Shown: positions 17,908 to 27,034, numbered from the stretch's first letter. The stretch: DNA of 64,000 bases from Cognatishimia coralii (GCF_037478305.1 NZ_JBBGAZ010000009.1:52169-116168); one strand, 5' to 3'. Numbers and translations: made by a program. The notes: generated by a model not told the origin, from the sequence alone.

Positions 17908-19071
17908 ATGCACTTCGGCCTCACTGAAGAACAACAAATGATCCAAGATACGGTGCGTGCTTTCGTAGAGAATGAACTCTACCCGCATGAAGCGGAAATC
18001 GAACGCACCGGGCATCTGGATATGGACGTCATCAAAGACATTCAGCAAAAGGCGATGGAAGCGGGCCTCTATGCGGCGAACATGCCCGAAGAAGTCGGCG
18101 GCGCGGGTCTCGATACGCTGACTTGGCTGATGTATGAAAAAGAACTCGGCCGCACCAACTATGCGCTGCACTGGACCGGCGTTGCGCGCCCCTCCAATAT
18201 CCTGCTCGCGGGCACCGATGAGCAAAAAGAGAAGTATCTCTACCCTTGCATGAAGGGCGAGACCTGGGATTGCCTTGCAATGACCGAGCCAGACGCGGGT
18301 TCCGACCTGCGCGGCATGAAGGCTACCGCACGCCAAGACGGCGACGACTGGATCCTGAACGGCACGAAACACTTTATCTCGCACGCCGACATCGCAGGAT
18401 TTGCGATCGTCTTCATGGCGACCGGCGAAGAAGACACCCCACGCGGTAAAAAGAAACTGATCACGGCCTTCTTCGTCGACAAAGGCACCCCGGGCTTCAC
18501 CGTCCGCGAAGGCTATTGCAACGTCTCCCACCGTGGCTACACCAACCAGGTACTGGAATTTGACGACTGCCGCCTGCCAGCATCCGCGGTTCTGGGCGAA
18601 GTCCACAAGGGCTTCCAAGTGGCCAACGACTGGCTGGGCGCAACCCGTCTGCAAGTCGCAGCAACCTGCTTGGGCCGCGCGGAACGTGCGCTGCAGCATT
18701 CCATCGACTATTGCGCGGAACGCAAACAGTTCGGCCAACAGATCGGTAAGTTCCAAGGTGTATCCTTCAAACTGGCCGACATGGCGACCGAGCTGAAAGC
18801 CGCAGAGCTTCTGACCTGGAACGGCGGCTGGAAGTTTGAGCAAGGCACCGTGACTGAGTCCGACATGTCCATGGCGAAACTCAAGGCGACCGAAGCGCTG
18901 GCGATGATTGCCGATGAAGCGATCCAGATCCACGGCGGCATGGGCCTGATGGACGAGCTGCCTCTGGAACGCATCTGGCGCGACGCGCGTGTGGAGCGTA
19001 TCTGGGAAGGCACTTCCGAGATCCAGCGCCACATCATCAGCCGCGAAATGCTGCGTCCGGTCGGCGCCTGA
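17908..19071 (+). CDS. Acyl-CoA dehydrogenase (CaiA-like by context)
   Basis: 387 residues. FAD acyl-CoA dehydrogenase signatures: A-M-T-E-P-D-A-G-S-D-L-R-G-M, R-K-Q-F-G-Q-Q-I-G-K-F-Q, Q-I-H-G-G-M-G-L, and the W-E-G-T-S-E-I-Q-R segment whose Glu is the expected catalytic base. Passes electrons to ETF. With the divergent GlxA regulator and the downstream CaiD homologue it could be crotonobetainyl/gamma-butyrobetainyl-CoA dehydrogenase, but the substrate cannot be proved from sequence. Confidence 0.9.
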   Translation: MHFGLTEEQQMIQDTVRAFVENELYPHEAEIERTGHLDMDVIKDIQQKAMEAGLYAANMPEEVGGAGLDTLTWLMYEKELGRTNYALHWTGVARPSNILLAGTDEQKEKYLYPCMKGETWDCLAMTEPDAGSDLRGMKATARQDGDDWILNGTKHFISHADIAGFAIVFMATGEEDTPRGKKKLITAFFVDKGTPGFTVREGYCNVSHRGYTNQVLEFDDCRLPASAVLGEVHKGFQVANDWLGATRLQVAATCLGRAERALQHSIDYCAERKQFGQQIGKFQGVSFKLADMATELKAAELLTWNGGWKFEQGTVTESDMSMAKLKATEALAMIADEAIQIHGGMGLMDELPLERIWRDARVERIWEGTSEIQRHIISREMLRPVGA

Positions 19072-19073
19072 TC

Positions 19074-19379
19074 ATGAGCGATACCACCGCCGCAAAGCCA
19101 GTTGTGACGATCACCTATTGCATCGGGTGCAACTGGCTTTTGCGTGCTGGGTGGATGGCCCAAGAGCTTTTGCAGACCTTCAAAGACGATCTCGGCGGAG
19201 TCACTTTGGTGCCCGGCGAGATCGGCGGCGTGTTTGAGATCACCCTCGACGACGCGCTCCTTTGGGAACGCAAACGCGACGGCGGCTTTCCAGACGCCAA
19301 AGAGCTGAAACAACGGGTCAGGGACATCATCGAACCCACGCGCGATCTGGGTCATCTGGACCGCGCAGACGCACCCTAA
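19074..19379 (+). CDS. SelT/SelW/SelH family thioredoxin-like protein
   Basis: 101 residues. Rdx-family motif I-T-Y-C-I-G-C-N-W near residue 13-20 with Cys in both positions (no selenocysteine), then E-L-L-Q-T-F and the glycine-rich V-P-G-E-I-G-G-V-F-E-I. A small cytosolic redox protein, function poorly defined. Starts two bases after the acyl-CoA dehydrogenase stop, so it is certainly co-transcribed; what redox job it serves there is unknown. Confidence 0.85.
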   Translation: MSDTTAAKPVVTITYCIGCNWLLRAGWMAQELLQTFKDDLGGVTLVPGEIGGVFEITLDDALLWERKRDGGFPDAKELKQRVRDIIEPTRDLGHLDRADAP

Positions 19380-19383
19380 GACT

Positions 19384-19414
19384 GCCTCCGGCGGGGATAT
19401 TTTTGGCAAGAGAA
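19384..19414 (+). repeat. Intergenic repeat copy 3 (left arm of a 31-bp inverted pair)
   Basis: Core GGGGATATTTTTGGCAAGAG preceded by GCCTCCGGC. All 31 bases are repeated in inverted orientation 115 bases downstream. Confidence 0.9.
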
Positions 19415-19529
19415 AAAGGGGCGCCTTCTGGCACCCCCAAGAAAGAAAACCTCTTTCCCTTGCACGGCCATCGGCGTCCCCGCCTGTACCGCAAAATGAA
19501 GATGCAGAGACTTGGTTAAGAAAACCTTA

Positions 19530-19560
19530 TTCTCTTGCCAAAAATATCCCCGCCGGAGGC
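19530..19560 (-). repeat. Intergenic repeat copy 4 (right arm of a 31-bp inverted pair)
   Basis: Exact reverse complement of the left arm. The 115-bp interior holds an imperfect hairpin (GGGGCGCC/GGCACCCC) and no convincing ORF. The pair fills the gap between the SelW-like gene and the CoA ligase. Confidence 0.9.
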
Positions 19561-19592
19561 ACGAACCTTCTGCGCAACAGTGAGCCAAAGAC

Positions 19593-21623
19593 ATGACCCG
19601 AGATCTTTCTCGTCTTCTCCGCCCGAAATCCATAGCCGTCGTCGGTGGCGGTGCCTGGTGTGCGGCTGTCATCGAACAATGCCAAAAGATGGGCTTTCAG
19701 GGCGAGATCTGGCCCGTACACCCCAAGGCCGAAGAGCTTGCGGGCTTGCCTGTCTTCAAGGATCTCGCAGCTCTGCCTTCCGCGCCAGATGCCGTTTTCC
19801 TCGGCGTGAACCGGTTCATCACTGTCGATCTGGTCGGTCAATTGTCCGCCATGAACGCAGGCGGCGCGGTCTGTTTTGCCTCGGGCTTCCTTGAGGCCTC
19901 TGCCGAGGACGAAAACGCAGCCGGCCTGCAAGACCAACTGCTGGCCGCCGCCGGAGACATGCCTATCCTCGGCCCGAATTGCTATGGGTTTATCAACTAT
20001 CTCGATGGCGCGCTGCTGTGGCCCGACCAGCAAGGCGGGCAAAGCGCTGAAACAGGTGTCGCCATCGTCACTCAAAGCTCCAACATCGCCATCAACCTCA
20101 CCATGCAGAACCGAGGCCTGCCGATCGCCTATATGATCACAGCCGGCAATCAGGCTCAGATCGGCATTGCAGAACTTGGCCGCGGGCTGTTGGATGATCC
20201 GCGCGTTACGGCCCTGGGTCTGCATATTGAAGGCTTCGGCGACCTGCGCGCTTGGGAAGAGCTCGCGGCTTACGCGAAATCCGTGAACAAGCCGATTGTT
20301 GCCATCAAAGTTGGTAAGTCTGCGCAGGCGCAGGCGGCGACTGTGTCTCATACTGCCTCGCTTGCGGGCGGAGACGCAGGCGCCGCAGCGCTTTTGAAAC
20401 GTCTTGGGATTGCGCGGCTGGATGACCTCGCGTCCTTCCTTGAAACGTTGAAGCTGTTGCATGTGACGGGGCCTCTGCCGTCCAATACGATTGCAACGAT
20501 GAGCTGCTCTGGCGGCGAAGCCAGCCTCGCTGCCGATACCGCTCATGGCCGTGATCTTGTCTTTCCACCGCTGAATGAGCGCCAGAAAACCGACCTGCGC
20601 GAAGCCCTCGGCCCGATGGTCGCTTTGGCCAACCCACTGGATTACCACACCTATATCTGGCGCGATGTTCCTGCCCTGACCAAAACCTTCGCGGCAATGA
20701 CAGACCCTCAGCTCGCGATGACCATGCTGATCCTCGACTTGCCCCGCACGGATCGCGGAGACCCCGAGGACTGGCTCGAAACCGTCAAAGCCCTGATTGC
20801 TGCCAAAGAGCAAACCGGTGGCAACTTTGGCCTTGTCGCCACCCTGCCGGAACTTTTGCCCGAAGACCTGGCCAATGAGCTGACCGCAGCCGGCATCGTC
20901 GCCTTTTCCGGCCTAAATGAGGCCATGGCCGCCTGCGAAGCCGCAGCGATGAGCCCAAGCGAAGAGCGTGCCCCCCTGCTTTTGCCGACCCCGACGGTCA
21001 CGCCAGACTTGGTCAACGAAGCAGAGGCCAAAACCGCCCTCGCAGGCTTTGGCCTACGCATCCCCAAAGCGCAGCAGGCCCCGGGCAAAGACGCCCTGCC
21101 CGCAGCCATCGACGCGGTCGGCATGCCCTGCGTGATCAAAGCCGAAGGCCTCGCCCACAAGTCCGACGTGGGTGGCGTCTATCTGGCACGTGGCACAAAG
21201 GAAGAGGCCATTGCCGCAGCCCACGCCATGCCGTGCGAGACATGGCTGGTCGAAGAGCTGGTGGACGGCACCATTGCCGAACTCTTGGTTGGTGTTGTCA
21301 AAGATCCGGCTCACGGCTTTGTCCTAACGCTCGCGGCAGGTGGCACTCTGACCGAACTTCTGCAGGACGGACGCTCTTTGCTGGTGCCTGCCAGTGATGC
21401 CGAGATCACCGAGGCCCTCTCAGAGCTACGCATCGCGAAGCAGCTCAACGGCTATCGCGGCGCGGCGCCTGCGGATATGCCTTCCGTGCTTGCAGCCATC
21501 CGCGCTGTGCAGGACTATGTCATGGCATACGCCGAAGGGCTCGAGGAGATCGAGATCAACCCGCTGCTCTGCACCGCTGAAACTGCGGTTGCGGTCGACG
21601 CGTTGATCCGCCGTAAGGACTAA
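19593..21623 (+). CDS. ADP-forming acyl-CoA synthetase / acetate-CoA ligase family
   Basis: 676 residues, single-chain architecture: CoA-binding Rossmann domain (S-I-A-V-V-G-G-G, about 12-19), succinyl-CoA-ligase-like domains in the middle with the phosphohistidine region around V-S-H-T-A-S-L-A-G-G-D-A-G (expected His near 252), and a C-terminal ATP-grasp domain (P-C-V-I-K-A-E-G-L-A-H-K-S-D-V-G-G-V). Activates a carboxylic acid to its CoA ester. In this cluster it could activate carnitine or a related betaine, taking the place of CaiC/CaiB, neither of which is present here. Confidence 0.88.
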   Translation: MTRDLSRLLRPKSIAVVGGGAWCAAVIEQCQKMGFQGEIWPVHPKAEELAGLPVFKDLAALPSAPDAVFLGVNRFITVDLVGQLSAMNAGGAVCFASGFLEASAEDENAAGLQDQLLAAAGDMPILGPNCYGFINYLDGALLWPDQQGGQSAETGVAIVTQSSNIAINLTMQNRGLPIAYMITAGNQAQIGIAELGRGLLDDPRVTALGLHIEGFGDLRAWEELAAYAKSVNKPIVAIKVGKSAQAQAATVSHTASLAGGDAGAAALLKRLGIARLDDLASFLETLKLLHVTGPLPSNTIATMSCSGGEASLAADTAHGRDLVFPPLNERQKTDLREALGPMVALANPLDYHTYIWRDVPALTKTFAAMTDPQLAMTMLILDLPRTDRGDPEDWLETVKALIAAKEQTGGNFGLVATLPELLPEDLANELTAAGIVAFSGLNEAMAACEAAAMSPSEERAPLLLPTPTVTPDLVNEAEAKTALAGFGLRIPKAQQAPGKDALPAAIDAVGMPCVIKAEGLAHKSDVGGVYLARGTKEEAIAAAHAMPCETWLVEELVDGTIAELLVGVVKDPAHGFVLTLAAGGTLTELLQDGRSLLVPASDAEITEALSELRIAKQLNGYRGAAPADMPSVLAAIRAVQDYVMAYAEGLEEIEINPLLCTAETAVAVDALIRRKD

Positions 21624-21626
21624 CCC

Positions 21627-22238
21627 ATGCGCAAAATCGGAGCGGTGATCTTTCCAGACTTTGAAATGCTCGACCTGTTCGGGCCGCTTCAGATGTTTTC
21701 GATGCACCGCGATGCGTTTGAAATCCTGACTGTCGCAGAAACGCGCGCAGAAGTGAAATCCTCGGGCGGTCCGAAGGTCGTGCCCGATTATTCGATTGCC
21801 GATCCGATCCGCTATGACATCCTGTTGGTTCCGGGCGGCAAGGGCACGCGGTCTGCGCGCCACAATGAGGTCTTGCTGAGCTGGCTCAACAAAGCGGCGG
21901 CACAGGCAGAGCTGGTGACCAGCGTTTGCACGGGATCGCTTTTGCTGGCGAGTGCGGGCATTCTGCACGGCCGCCGTGCCACAACAAACAAACGTGCGTT
22001 TGATTGGGTGGTTGATCACTCGCCCGCCGGAATCAATTGGCAACCCGAAGCCCGCTGGATTGAGGACCGCAATATCCTGACCTCATCCGGCGTTTCTGCT
22101 GGCATGGATATGAGCCTCGCCGTGATTGAAAGAACCCTTGGCCCGAAGGCTGCGAAAGATGCAGCGCTTTGGGCGGAATACACACCGCATAAGGATGCGG
22201 ATTTCGACCCATTTTCGTTGGAAGGACAAACGATATGA
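21627..22238 (+). CDS. DJ-1/PfpI family protein
   Basis: 203 residues. Flavodoxin-like GATase1 fold with the nucleophile elbow V-C-T-G-S-L-L-L-A near 93-101 and an acidic residue early in the domain. Such proteins include glyoxalases, isonitrile hydratases and regulators' sensor domains. Starts three bases after the CoA ligase and overlaps the CaiD homologue by four, so it is an integral operon member of unknown role. Confidence 0.85.
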   Translation: MRKIGAVIFPDFEMLDLFGPLQMFSMHRDAFEILTVAETRAEVKSSGGPKVVPDYSIADPIRYDILLVPGGKGTRSARHNEVLLSWLNKAAAQAELVTSVCTGSLLLASAGILHGRRATTNKRAFDWVVDHSPAGINWQPEARWIEDRNILTSSGVSAGMDMSLAVIERTLGPKAAKDAALWAEYTPHKDADFDPFSLEGQTI

Positions 22239-23020
22239 CCGACAGCCCCGTCAAAACCCGCCGCGAAGGCGCGATCCTCGAAGTCACGCTGGACCGCCCC
22301 AAGGCCAATGCGATTGACCTGGCCACGAGCCGCATCATGGGACAGGTTTTTGCGGACTTCCGCGACGATCCAGAACTGCGCGTTGCCATCATCACCGGCG
22401 GTGGCGAGAAATTCTTCTGCCCGGGCTGGGATCTGAAGGCCGCGGCTGATGGTGACGAAGTCGACGGCGACTATGGCGTTGGCGGTTTCGGCGGCATGCA
22501 GGAATTGCGCGATCTGAACAAACCGGTGATCGCAGCTGTCAACGGCATCGCCTGTGGTGGCGGCCTGGAATTGGCGATCTCTGCCGATATGATCATCGCC
22601 GCGGACCACGCGACCTTTGCCCTTCCCGAAATCCGGTCGGGCACGGTGGCGGATGCCGCGTCGATCAAACTGCCAAAGCGCATTCCTTATCACATCGCGA
22701 TGGAACTTCTGCTGACCGGCCGTTGGTTTGACGCCGAAGAAGCCAACCGCTGGGGTCTGGTCAATGAAATCGTACCCGCCGATCAACTGATGGACCGCGC
22801 CTGGGAACTCGCGCGCCTCTTGGCCTCGGGCCCGCCGCTGGTCTATGCTGCGATCAAAGAAGTTGTGCGCGACGCCGAAGACAGCAAGTTCCAGGATGCG
22901 ATGAACCGCATCACCAAACGCCAGCTGCGCACGGTGGATGTGCTTTATGCCAGTGAGGACCAGCTGGAGGGCGCCAAGGCCTTTGCCGAAAAGCGCGATC
23001 CGGTTTGGAAGGGACGTTGA
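22235..23020 (+). CDS. caiD: Carnitinyl-CoA dehydratase-like crotonase
   Basis: 261 residues, the same length as E. coli CaiD. Shared stretches recalled from E. coli CaiD include L-D-R-P-K-A-N-A-I-D, V-A-I-I-T-G-x-G-E-K-F-F, G-W-D-L-K-A-A-A, N-K-P-V-I-A-A-V-N-G and the identical C-terminus A-E-K-R-D-P-V-W-K-G-R. The oxyanion hole glycines (G-G-G-L-E-L-A) and catalytic Glu region (A-L-P-E-I-R-S-G) are present. Interconverts carnitinyl-CoA and crotonobetainyl-CoA. Best-supported marker that this operon handles carnitine. Confidence 0.85.
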   Translation: MTDSPVKTRREGAILEVTLDRPKANAIDLATSRIMGQVFADFRDDPELRVAIITGGGEKFFCPGWDLKAAADGDEVDGDYGVGGFGGMQELRDLNKPVIAAVNGIACGGGLELAISADMIIAADHATFALPEIRSGTVADAASIKLPKRIPYHIAMELLLTGRWFDAEEANRWGLVNEIVPADQLMDRAWELARLLASGPPLVYAAIKEVVRDAEDSKFQDAMNRITKRQLRTVDVLYASEDQLEGAKAFAEKRDPVWKGR

Positions 23021-23442
23021 ACGGACCAAATGATTTAGAACGATTTCTCGGCCCTCAGGAGCTGACCCACGCCAAGGCCCTGTCCGAAATGCGGGCAGGC
23101 CTAAAGCTGAGCCATTGGATCTGGTGGGAGTTCCCACAACTGCGTGGCCTTGGGACATCGGTAAAATCAGTCAAATACGGCCTCGCTGACCTCAGCGAGG
23201 CTCGTTTTTATTTGGCACATCCGTTGTTGGGACCGCGCTTGGTTGAATTGTGCATGGCCCTTATGGCCCATCGAGGGGCCGCGCCTGAGGCGGTTTTAGG
23301 ACCGGTAGATGCGCGTAAAGTGCAAAGCATGGCCACGCTGTTTTCGCGCGTCGAGGGTGCGCCTGCGGTGTTTCAGGATATTCTGGACGGGTTTTACGCA
23401 GGGATGCGATGTATGCGCACAGACGAGATGCTTGCTACCTGA
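23017..23442 (+). CDS. DUF1810 family protein
   Basis: About 141 residues. DUF1810 pattern: N-D-L-E-R-F-L-G-P-Q, then A-L-S-E-M-R-A-G-x-K-L-S-H-W-I-W-W-E-F-P-Q-L-R-G-L-G and the D-A-R-K-V-Q-S-M-A-T-L-F core. Function unknown. The TTG start overlapping the caiD stop is preferred because GGAAGGGA sits right before it; another in-frame TTG is four codons upstream. Co-transcribed with caiD. Confidence 0.82.
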   Translation: MNGPNDLERFLGPQELTHAKALSEMRAGLKLSHWIWWEFPQLRGLGTSVKSVKYGLADLSEARFYLAHPLLGPRLVELCMALMAHRGAAPEAVLGPVDARKVQSMATLFSRVEGAPAVFQDILDGFYAGMRCMRTDEMLAT

Positions 23443-23456
23443 GGTATCGGTCAGAA

Positions 23457-23484
23457 TTTGAGTATTTTTGGCAAGATGAAATCA
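23457..23484 (+). repeat. Intergenic repeat copy 5
   Basis: Core GAGTATTTTTGGCAAGATGA, the most complete match to the consensus. Fills the gap between convergent genes (DUF1810 and a methyltransferase) and touches the methyltransferase stop. Confidence 0.85.
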
Positions 23485-24114
23485 GGCTTTGCGGAAGGTC
23501 GCGATGACGGCCAGATCGTCTTTGTGGTCTGACGTGCTATTTGGCCCATAGATCGGAAGTTGCGGCAGCTGCAGATCAGAGATCTGAGGCATCAAACTCT
23601 CGATCTTGGCCGCAAACCCCTGCGCCTCGTAGTGTTCGGCATTGATCGACAAGCAAAGCAACCCGCCCGGTTTCGTGATCCGCATCACATCGTCAAGCGC
23701 GTCCGGGCCAACATGGCCATGGGTGAATGTGCCTGAACTGACGATTCCACTATAGGTGCCGTCCTCAACCGGAAGGCGCTGCGTGAGGTCTCCGGTAAAG
23801 AGGGTGCGATAGATGTTTTTGGCCTCAGCAACATCGAGCATTTCCTGAGAGATATCGGTCGCGTCAATCGGACTAATTTTGCTCTGCGCCAGTGCTTCTG
23901 CGAGTATCCCTGTGCCCGCGCCTATATCCAGAACTGGCCCGTCCCCGCCCTGCTGCGCAAACATACGGGCGACCTGAATATGCAGGATATAGTCTGACGT
24001 CGCCACGAAGTCGCTGTCATAACTGTCGGCCCAATCGGCATAGAGGCGGACGGAATCTTCAGGCGTCTGCAGCGCGTAGGCGGCCCCTAGTCCAGGTGCT
24101 TGATCTTTACTCAT
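23482..24114 (-). CDS. Class I SAM-dependent methyltransferase
   Basis: 210 residues from the ATG of M-S-K-D-Q. Motif I is V-L-D-I-G-A-G-T-G-I-L at about 60-70, followed by an acidic motif (D-A-T-D-I-S-Q-E-M-L) and I-T-K-P-G-G-L-L-C at motif post-III. Cytosolic methyltransferase; acceptor unknown. Monocistronic, divergent from an epimerase-type gene. Confidence 0.85.
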   Translation of the reverse strand: MSKDQAPGLGAAYALQTPEDSVRLYADWADSYDSDFVATSDYILHIQVARMFAQQGGDGPVLDIGAGTGILAEALAQSKISPIDATDISQEMLDVAEAKNIYRTLFTGDLTQRLPVEDGTYSGIVSSGTFTHGHVGPDALDDVMRITKPGGLLCLSINAEHYEAQGFAAKIESLMPQISDLQLPQLPIYGPNSTSDHKDDLAVIATFRKA

Positions 24115-24196
24115 GAGGCAAAATGACCTGCTTTTTGAAGCAAAATCAAGCGTCGCGGCCTTGTAACCAAGGGCGCAAAAGATCAGGTTGAAGCGC

Positions 24197-25051
24197 ATGA
24201 GCAAGACACTCCTATCCCTCGGACATGGATTTTCCGCACAGGCCCTCGCAGACCGACTGGTGCCGCAAGGCTGGCGCGTGATCGGAACGACCCGAAAACC
24301 TGAGAAATTCGCGCAGCTTAAAGCACAGGGGGTTGAGCCACTGCTTTGGCCTTGCGATTTGGAAAGACCACTTTCTGAAGCCACCCACCTTCTGACATCT
24401 GCAGGCCCAGATGCCGAGGGCGATCCAATCCTGCGTCAGGCTTATGCAGCCATCGCCAAAGTTGCGCCCAAGCTTGAGTGGGTCGGCTATCTCTCCACCA
24501 CGGGCGTCTACGGAGATCATGACGGCGGTTGGGTCGATGAGACCTCCCCAACTGAACCCGCCACCGTGCGCGGTCAGCGCCGTGTGAAATCGGAGAAAGA
24601 GTGGCTGAATATTCCTGAGCTGCCGGTCCACGTCTTTCGTCTGGCAGGCATCTATGGCCCCGGCCGCGGCCCTTTTGCGAAATTGCGCAAGGGCGTCGCC
24701 CAGCGCGTGATCAAAAAGAACCAGATCTTCTCGCGCACCCATGTGGAAGACATCGCGCAGGTTCTTGAGGCCTCGATCAACGCGCCCAACCCGGGCCGCA
24801 TCTACAACGTCTGCGATGACGACCCCCAGCCGCCAGAAGTGGTTCTGGAATACGCCGCGCACCTGCTCGGGATGGAGCCCCCACCCGCCGTGCCCTTCGA
24901 AGACGCAGACATGAGCCCAATGGCCCGCAGCTTCTATTCCGACAGCAAACGCGTGCGCAATGATCGCATCAAGGACGAGCTGGGCGTGGCGCTCAAATAC
25001 CCAGACTTCAAATCAGCCCTGCACGCCATGCTTGAAGAAGAAACCAAATAG
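24197..25051 (+). CDS. NAD-dependent epimerase/dehydratase-type SDR (YeeZ-like)
   Basis: 284 residues. N-terminal L-S-L-G-H-G-F-S-A-Q-A-L is a loose G-x-G-x-x-A nucleotide loop; extended-SDR features follow (Y-L-S-T-T-G-V-Y-G, F-R-L-A-G-I-Y-G-P-G-R-G). The Tyr of Y-G-D-H-D-G-G-W-V-D is at the expected active-site zone but the YxxxK motif is degenerate, as in YeeZ. ATG preferred over a TTG three codons upstream. Function unknown. Confidence 0.8.
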   Translation: MSKTLLSLGHGFSAQALADRLVPQGWRVIGTTRKPEKFAQLKAQGVEPLLWPCDLERPLSEATHLLTSAGPDAEGDPILRQAYAAIAKVAPKLEWVGYLSTTGVYGDHDGGWVDETSPTEPATVRGQRRVKSEKEWLNIPELPVHVFRLAGIYGPGRGPFAKLRKGVAQRVIKKNQIFSRTHVEDIAQVLEASINAPNPGRIYNVCDDDPQPPEVVLEYAAHLLGMEPPPAVPFEDADMSPMARSFYSDSKRVRNDRIKDELGVALKYPDFKSALHAMLEEETK

Positions 25052-25080
25052 GTTTCATCTTGCCAAAAATACTCAAAACC
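25051..25080 (-). repeat. Intergenic repeat copy 6
   Basis: Reads GAGTATTTTTGGCAAGATGA on the minus strand; abuts the stop codon of the YeeZ-like gene and lies between convergent genes. Confidence 0.85.
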
Positions 25081-25090
25081 TAGCGTGGCC

Positions 25091-27019
25091 TCAGGCGCTT
25101 TTGTTACCGATTTGCGCGATGCCTAGAGTATCCAGAACCTTGGTCTCGATCTGCTCGGCATTCATCGCAGCGACTTCATACATGTCACGCGGGCTGGCCT
25201 GATCGATAAAGATATCCGGCAGCACCATCGAGCGGTACTTGAGGCCGCCATCAAAGACGCCCTCTTCAGCCAAAAGCTGCGCCACATGAGAGCCAAAGCC
25301 ACCAACCGCACCTTCTTCGATGGTGATCAGAGCTTCGTGGTTCGCCGCAAGGCTCAGGATCATGTCGCGGTCCAAAGGCTTAGCAAAACGCGCATCCGCA
25401 ATCGTTGGCGTGATGCCTTTGGCCGACAAAGATTCCGCCGCCTTGCGCACCTCTTCCAAACGTGTGCCAAAGGACAAGAGCGCCACACGTTTGCCCTCTT
25501 GGATCATACGGCCTTTGCCGATCTCCAGCACCTCGCCGCGTTCAGGCAGCTCGACACCCACGCCTTCGCCACGTGGATAGCGGAAAGCAATCGGGCCCTC
25601 ATCATGCGCCACGGCTGTTGCGACCATATGCTTAAGCTCAGCCTCATCCGCCGCCGCCATGACAACCATGCCCGGCAGGTTCGCCATATAGGCGATGTCA
25701 AAACTGCCCGCGTGTGTCGCCCCATCGGCACCCACAAGCCCAGCTCGGTCAATCGCGAAACGTACCGGCAAACGCTGGATCGCCACATCATGCACGACCT
25801 GATCATAGCCGCGCTGCAGGAAGGTCGAATACATCGTACAGAAGGGCTTCATACCCCCCGCCGCGAGCCCCGCGCAGAAGGTCACCCCATGCTGCTCGGC
25901 AATGGCCACATCAAAGCACCGGCTCGGGTAGCGTTCCGCAAAGAGGTTCAAGCCAGTGCCATCCGGCATCGCCGCCGTCACTGCGACGATCTTATCGTCC
26001 TCAGCCGCCATCTCGGTCAGGGTCTGGCCAAAGACGCTTGTGTAGCTTGGCGCGTTGCTCGGCGCTTTTTGCTGTTTGCCGGTCGGCACGTCAAATTTCG
26101 CCGTCGCGTGCCCCTTATCCCGCGCAGCCTCGGCCGGCCCATAACCCTTGCCCTTCTGCGTCACCACATGCAGCAACATCGGCCCGGTCGCCCGTTCCTG
26201 CACCGTGCGCAACACAGGCAAAAGCTGCTCCATATCGTGCCCATCAATCGGACCCAGATAGGAAAAGCCCAGCGCCTCAAAAAGCGTGCCGCCAACCGTC
26301 ATGCCCTTCAGCATATCCTTGGCGCGTTTGGCCCCTTCGCGGAAGGGTTCCGGCAACAAAGACACAGCCCCCTTGGCCGCCGCTTTTAATTCCTGAAACG
26401 GCTCACCCGCATAGAGACGGCTCAGATAAGACGACATCGCCCCCACAGGAGGCGCAATCGACATGTCGTTGTCATTGAGGATCACAAACAAGCGCTTGCC
26501 CAAATGGCCCGCATTGTTCATCGCCTCATAAGCCATGCCCGCGGAAATCGAGCCATCGCCGATCACCGCAATCGCATCGCCCAAACCGCCTTCGCACTGA
26601 CCGCCCAGATCGCGCGCGACGGAAAAACCCAAGGCCGCGGAAATCGACGTCGAAGAATGAGCAGCGCCAAAAGGATCAAACACAGACTCAGAGCGTTTCG
26701 TGAACCCGCTCAGCCCATCCTTCATGCGCAAAGTACGAATACGATCCCGACGCCCAGTCAGGATCTTATGCGGATAGCATTGGTGGCTCACGTCCCAAAT
26801 CAGCTTGTCCTTGGGCGTGTCAAACACCGCATGCAGCGCCACGGTCAGCTCGACAACGCCAAGCCCCGCGCCCAAATGCCCACCTGTCTCAGAGACGGCT
26901 GAAATCGTCTCGGTGCGCAACTCATCTGCCAATTGCGCCAATTCGGCGTCGCTGAGGTGCTTGAGGTCTTCGGGCTTGTTCACCCGGTCAAGCAGAGGCG
27001 TGTCTGGTCTGGCCGACAT
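25091..27019 (-). CDS. dxs: 1-deoxy-D-xylulose-5-phosphate synthase
   Basis: 642 residues, full length. Transketolase-fold enzyme condensing pyruvate and glyceraldehyde 3-phosphate with thiamine diphosphate, the first MEP-pathway step. Motifs: W-D-V-S-H-Q-C-Y-P-H-K-I-L-T-G-R, the TPP motif G-D-G-S-I-S-A-G-M-A-Y-E-A-M-N-N, and D-R-A-G-L-V-G-A-D-G-A-T-H. Last gene of the block with ispA and xseB, as in many Alphaproteobacteria. Confidence 0.97.
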   Translation of the reverse strand: MSARPDTPLLDRVNKPEDLKHLSDAELAQLADELRTETISAVSETGGHLGAGLGVVELTVALHAVFDTPKDKLIWDVSHQCYPHKILTGRRDRIRTLRMKDGLSGFTKRSESVFDPFGAAHSSTSISAALGFSVARDLGGQCEGGLGDAIAVIGDGSISAGMAYEAMNNAGHLGKRLFVILNDNDMSIAPPVGAMSSYLSRLYAGEPFQELKAAAKGAVSLLPEPFREGAKRAKDMLKGMTVGGTLFEALGFSYLGPIDGHDMEQLLPVLRTVQERATGPMLLHVVTQKGKGYGPAEAARDKGHATAKFDVPTGKQQKAPSNAPSYTSVFGQTLTEMAAEDDKIVAVTAAMPDGTGLNLFAERYPSRCFDVAIAEQHGVTFCAGLAAGGMKPFCTMYSTFLQRGYDQVVHDVAIQRLPVRFAIDRAGLVGADGATHAGSFDIAYMANLPGMVVMAAADEAELKHMVATAVAHDEGPIAFRYPRGEGVGVELPERGEVLEIGKGRMIQEGKRVALLSFGTRLEEVRKAAESLSAKGITPTIADARFAKPLDRDMILSLAANHEALITIEEGAVGGFGSHVAQLLAEEGVFDGGLKYRSMVLPDIFIDQASPRDMYEVAAMNAEQIETKVLDTLGIAQIGNKSA

Positions 27020-27034
27020 GGCTGGTCCCCAAAT

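Noticed and set aside
17842..19032. 396-codon minus-strand ORF opposite the acyl-CoA dehydrogenase
   Set aside because: Antisense shadow of a conserved gene in high-GC codon usage; no motif.
19527..20813. 428-codon minus-strand ORF over the CoA ligase 5' half
   Set aside because: Antisense shadow that also runs through the inverted repeat.
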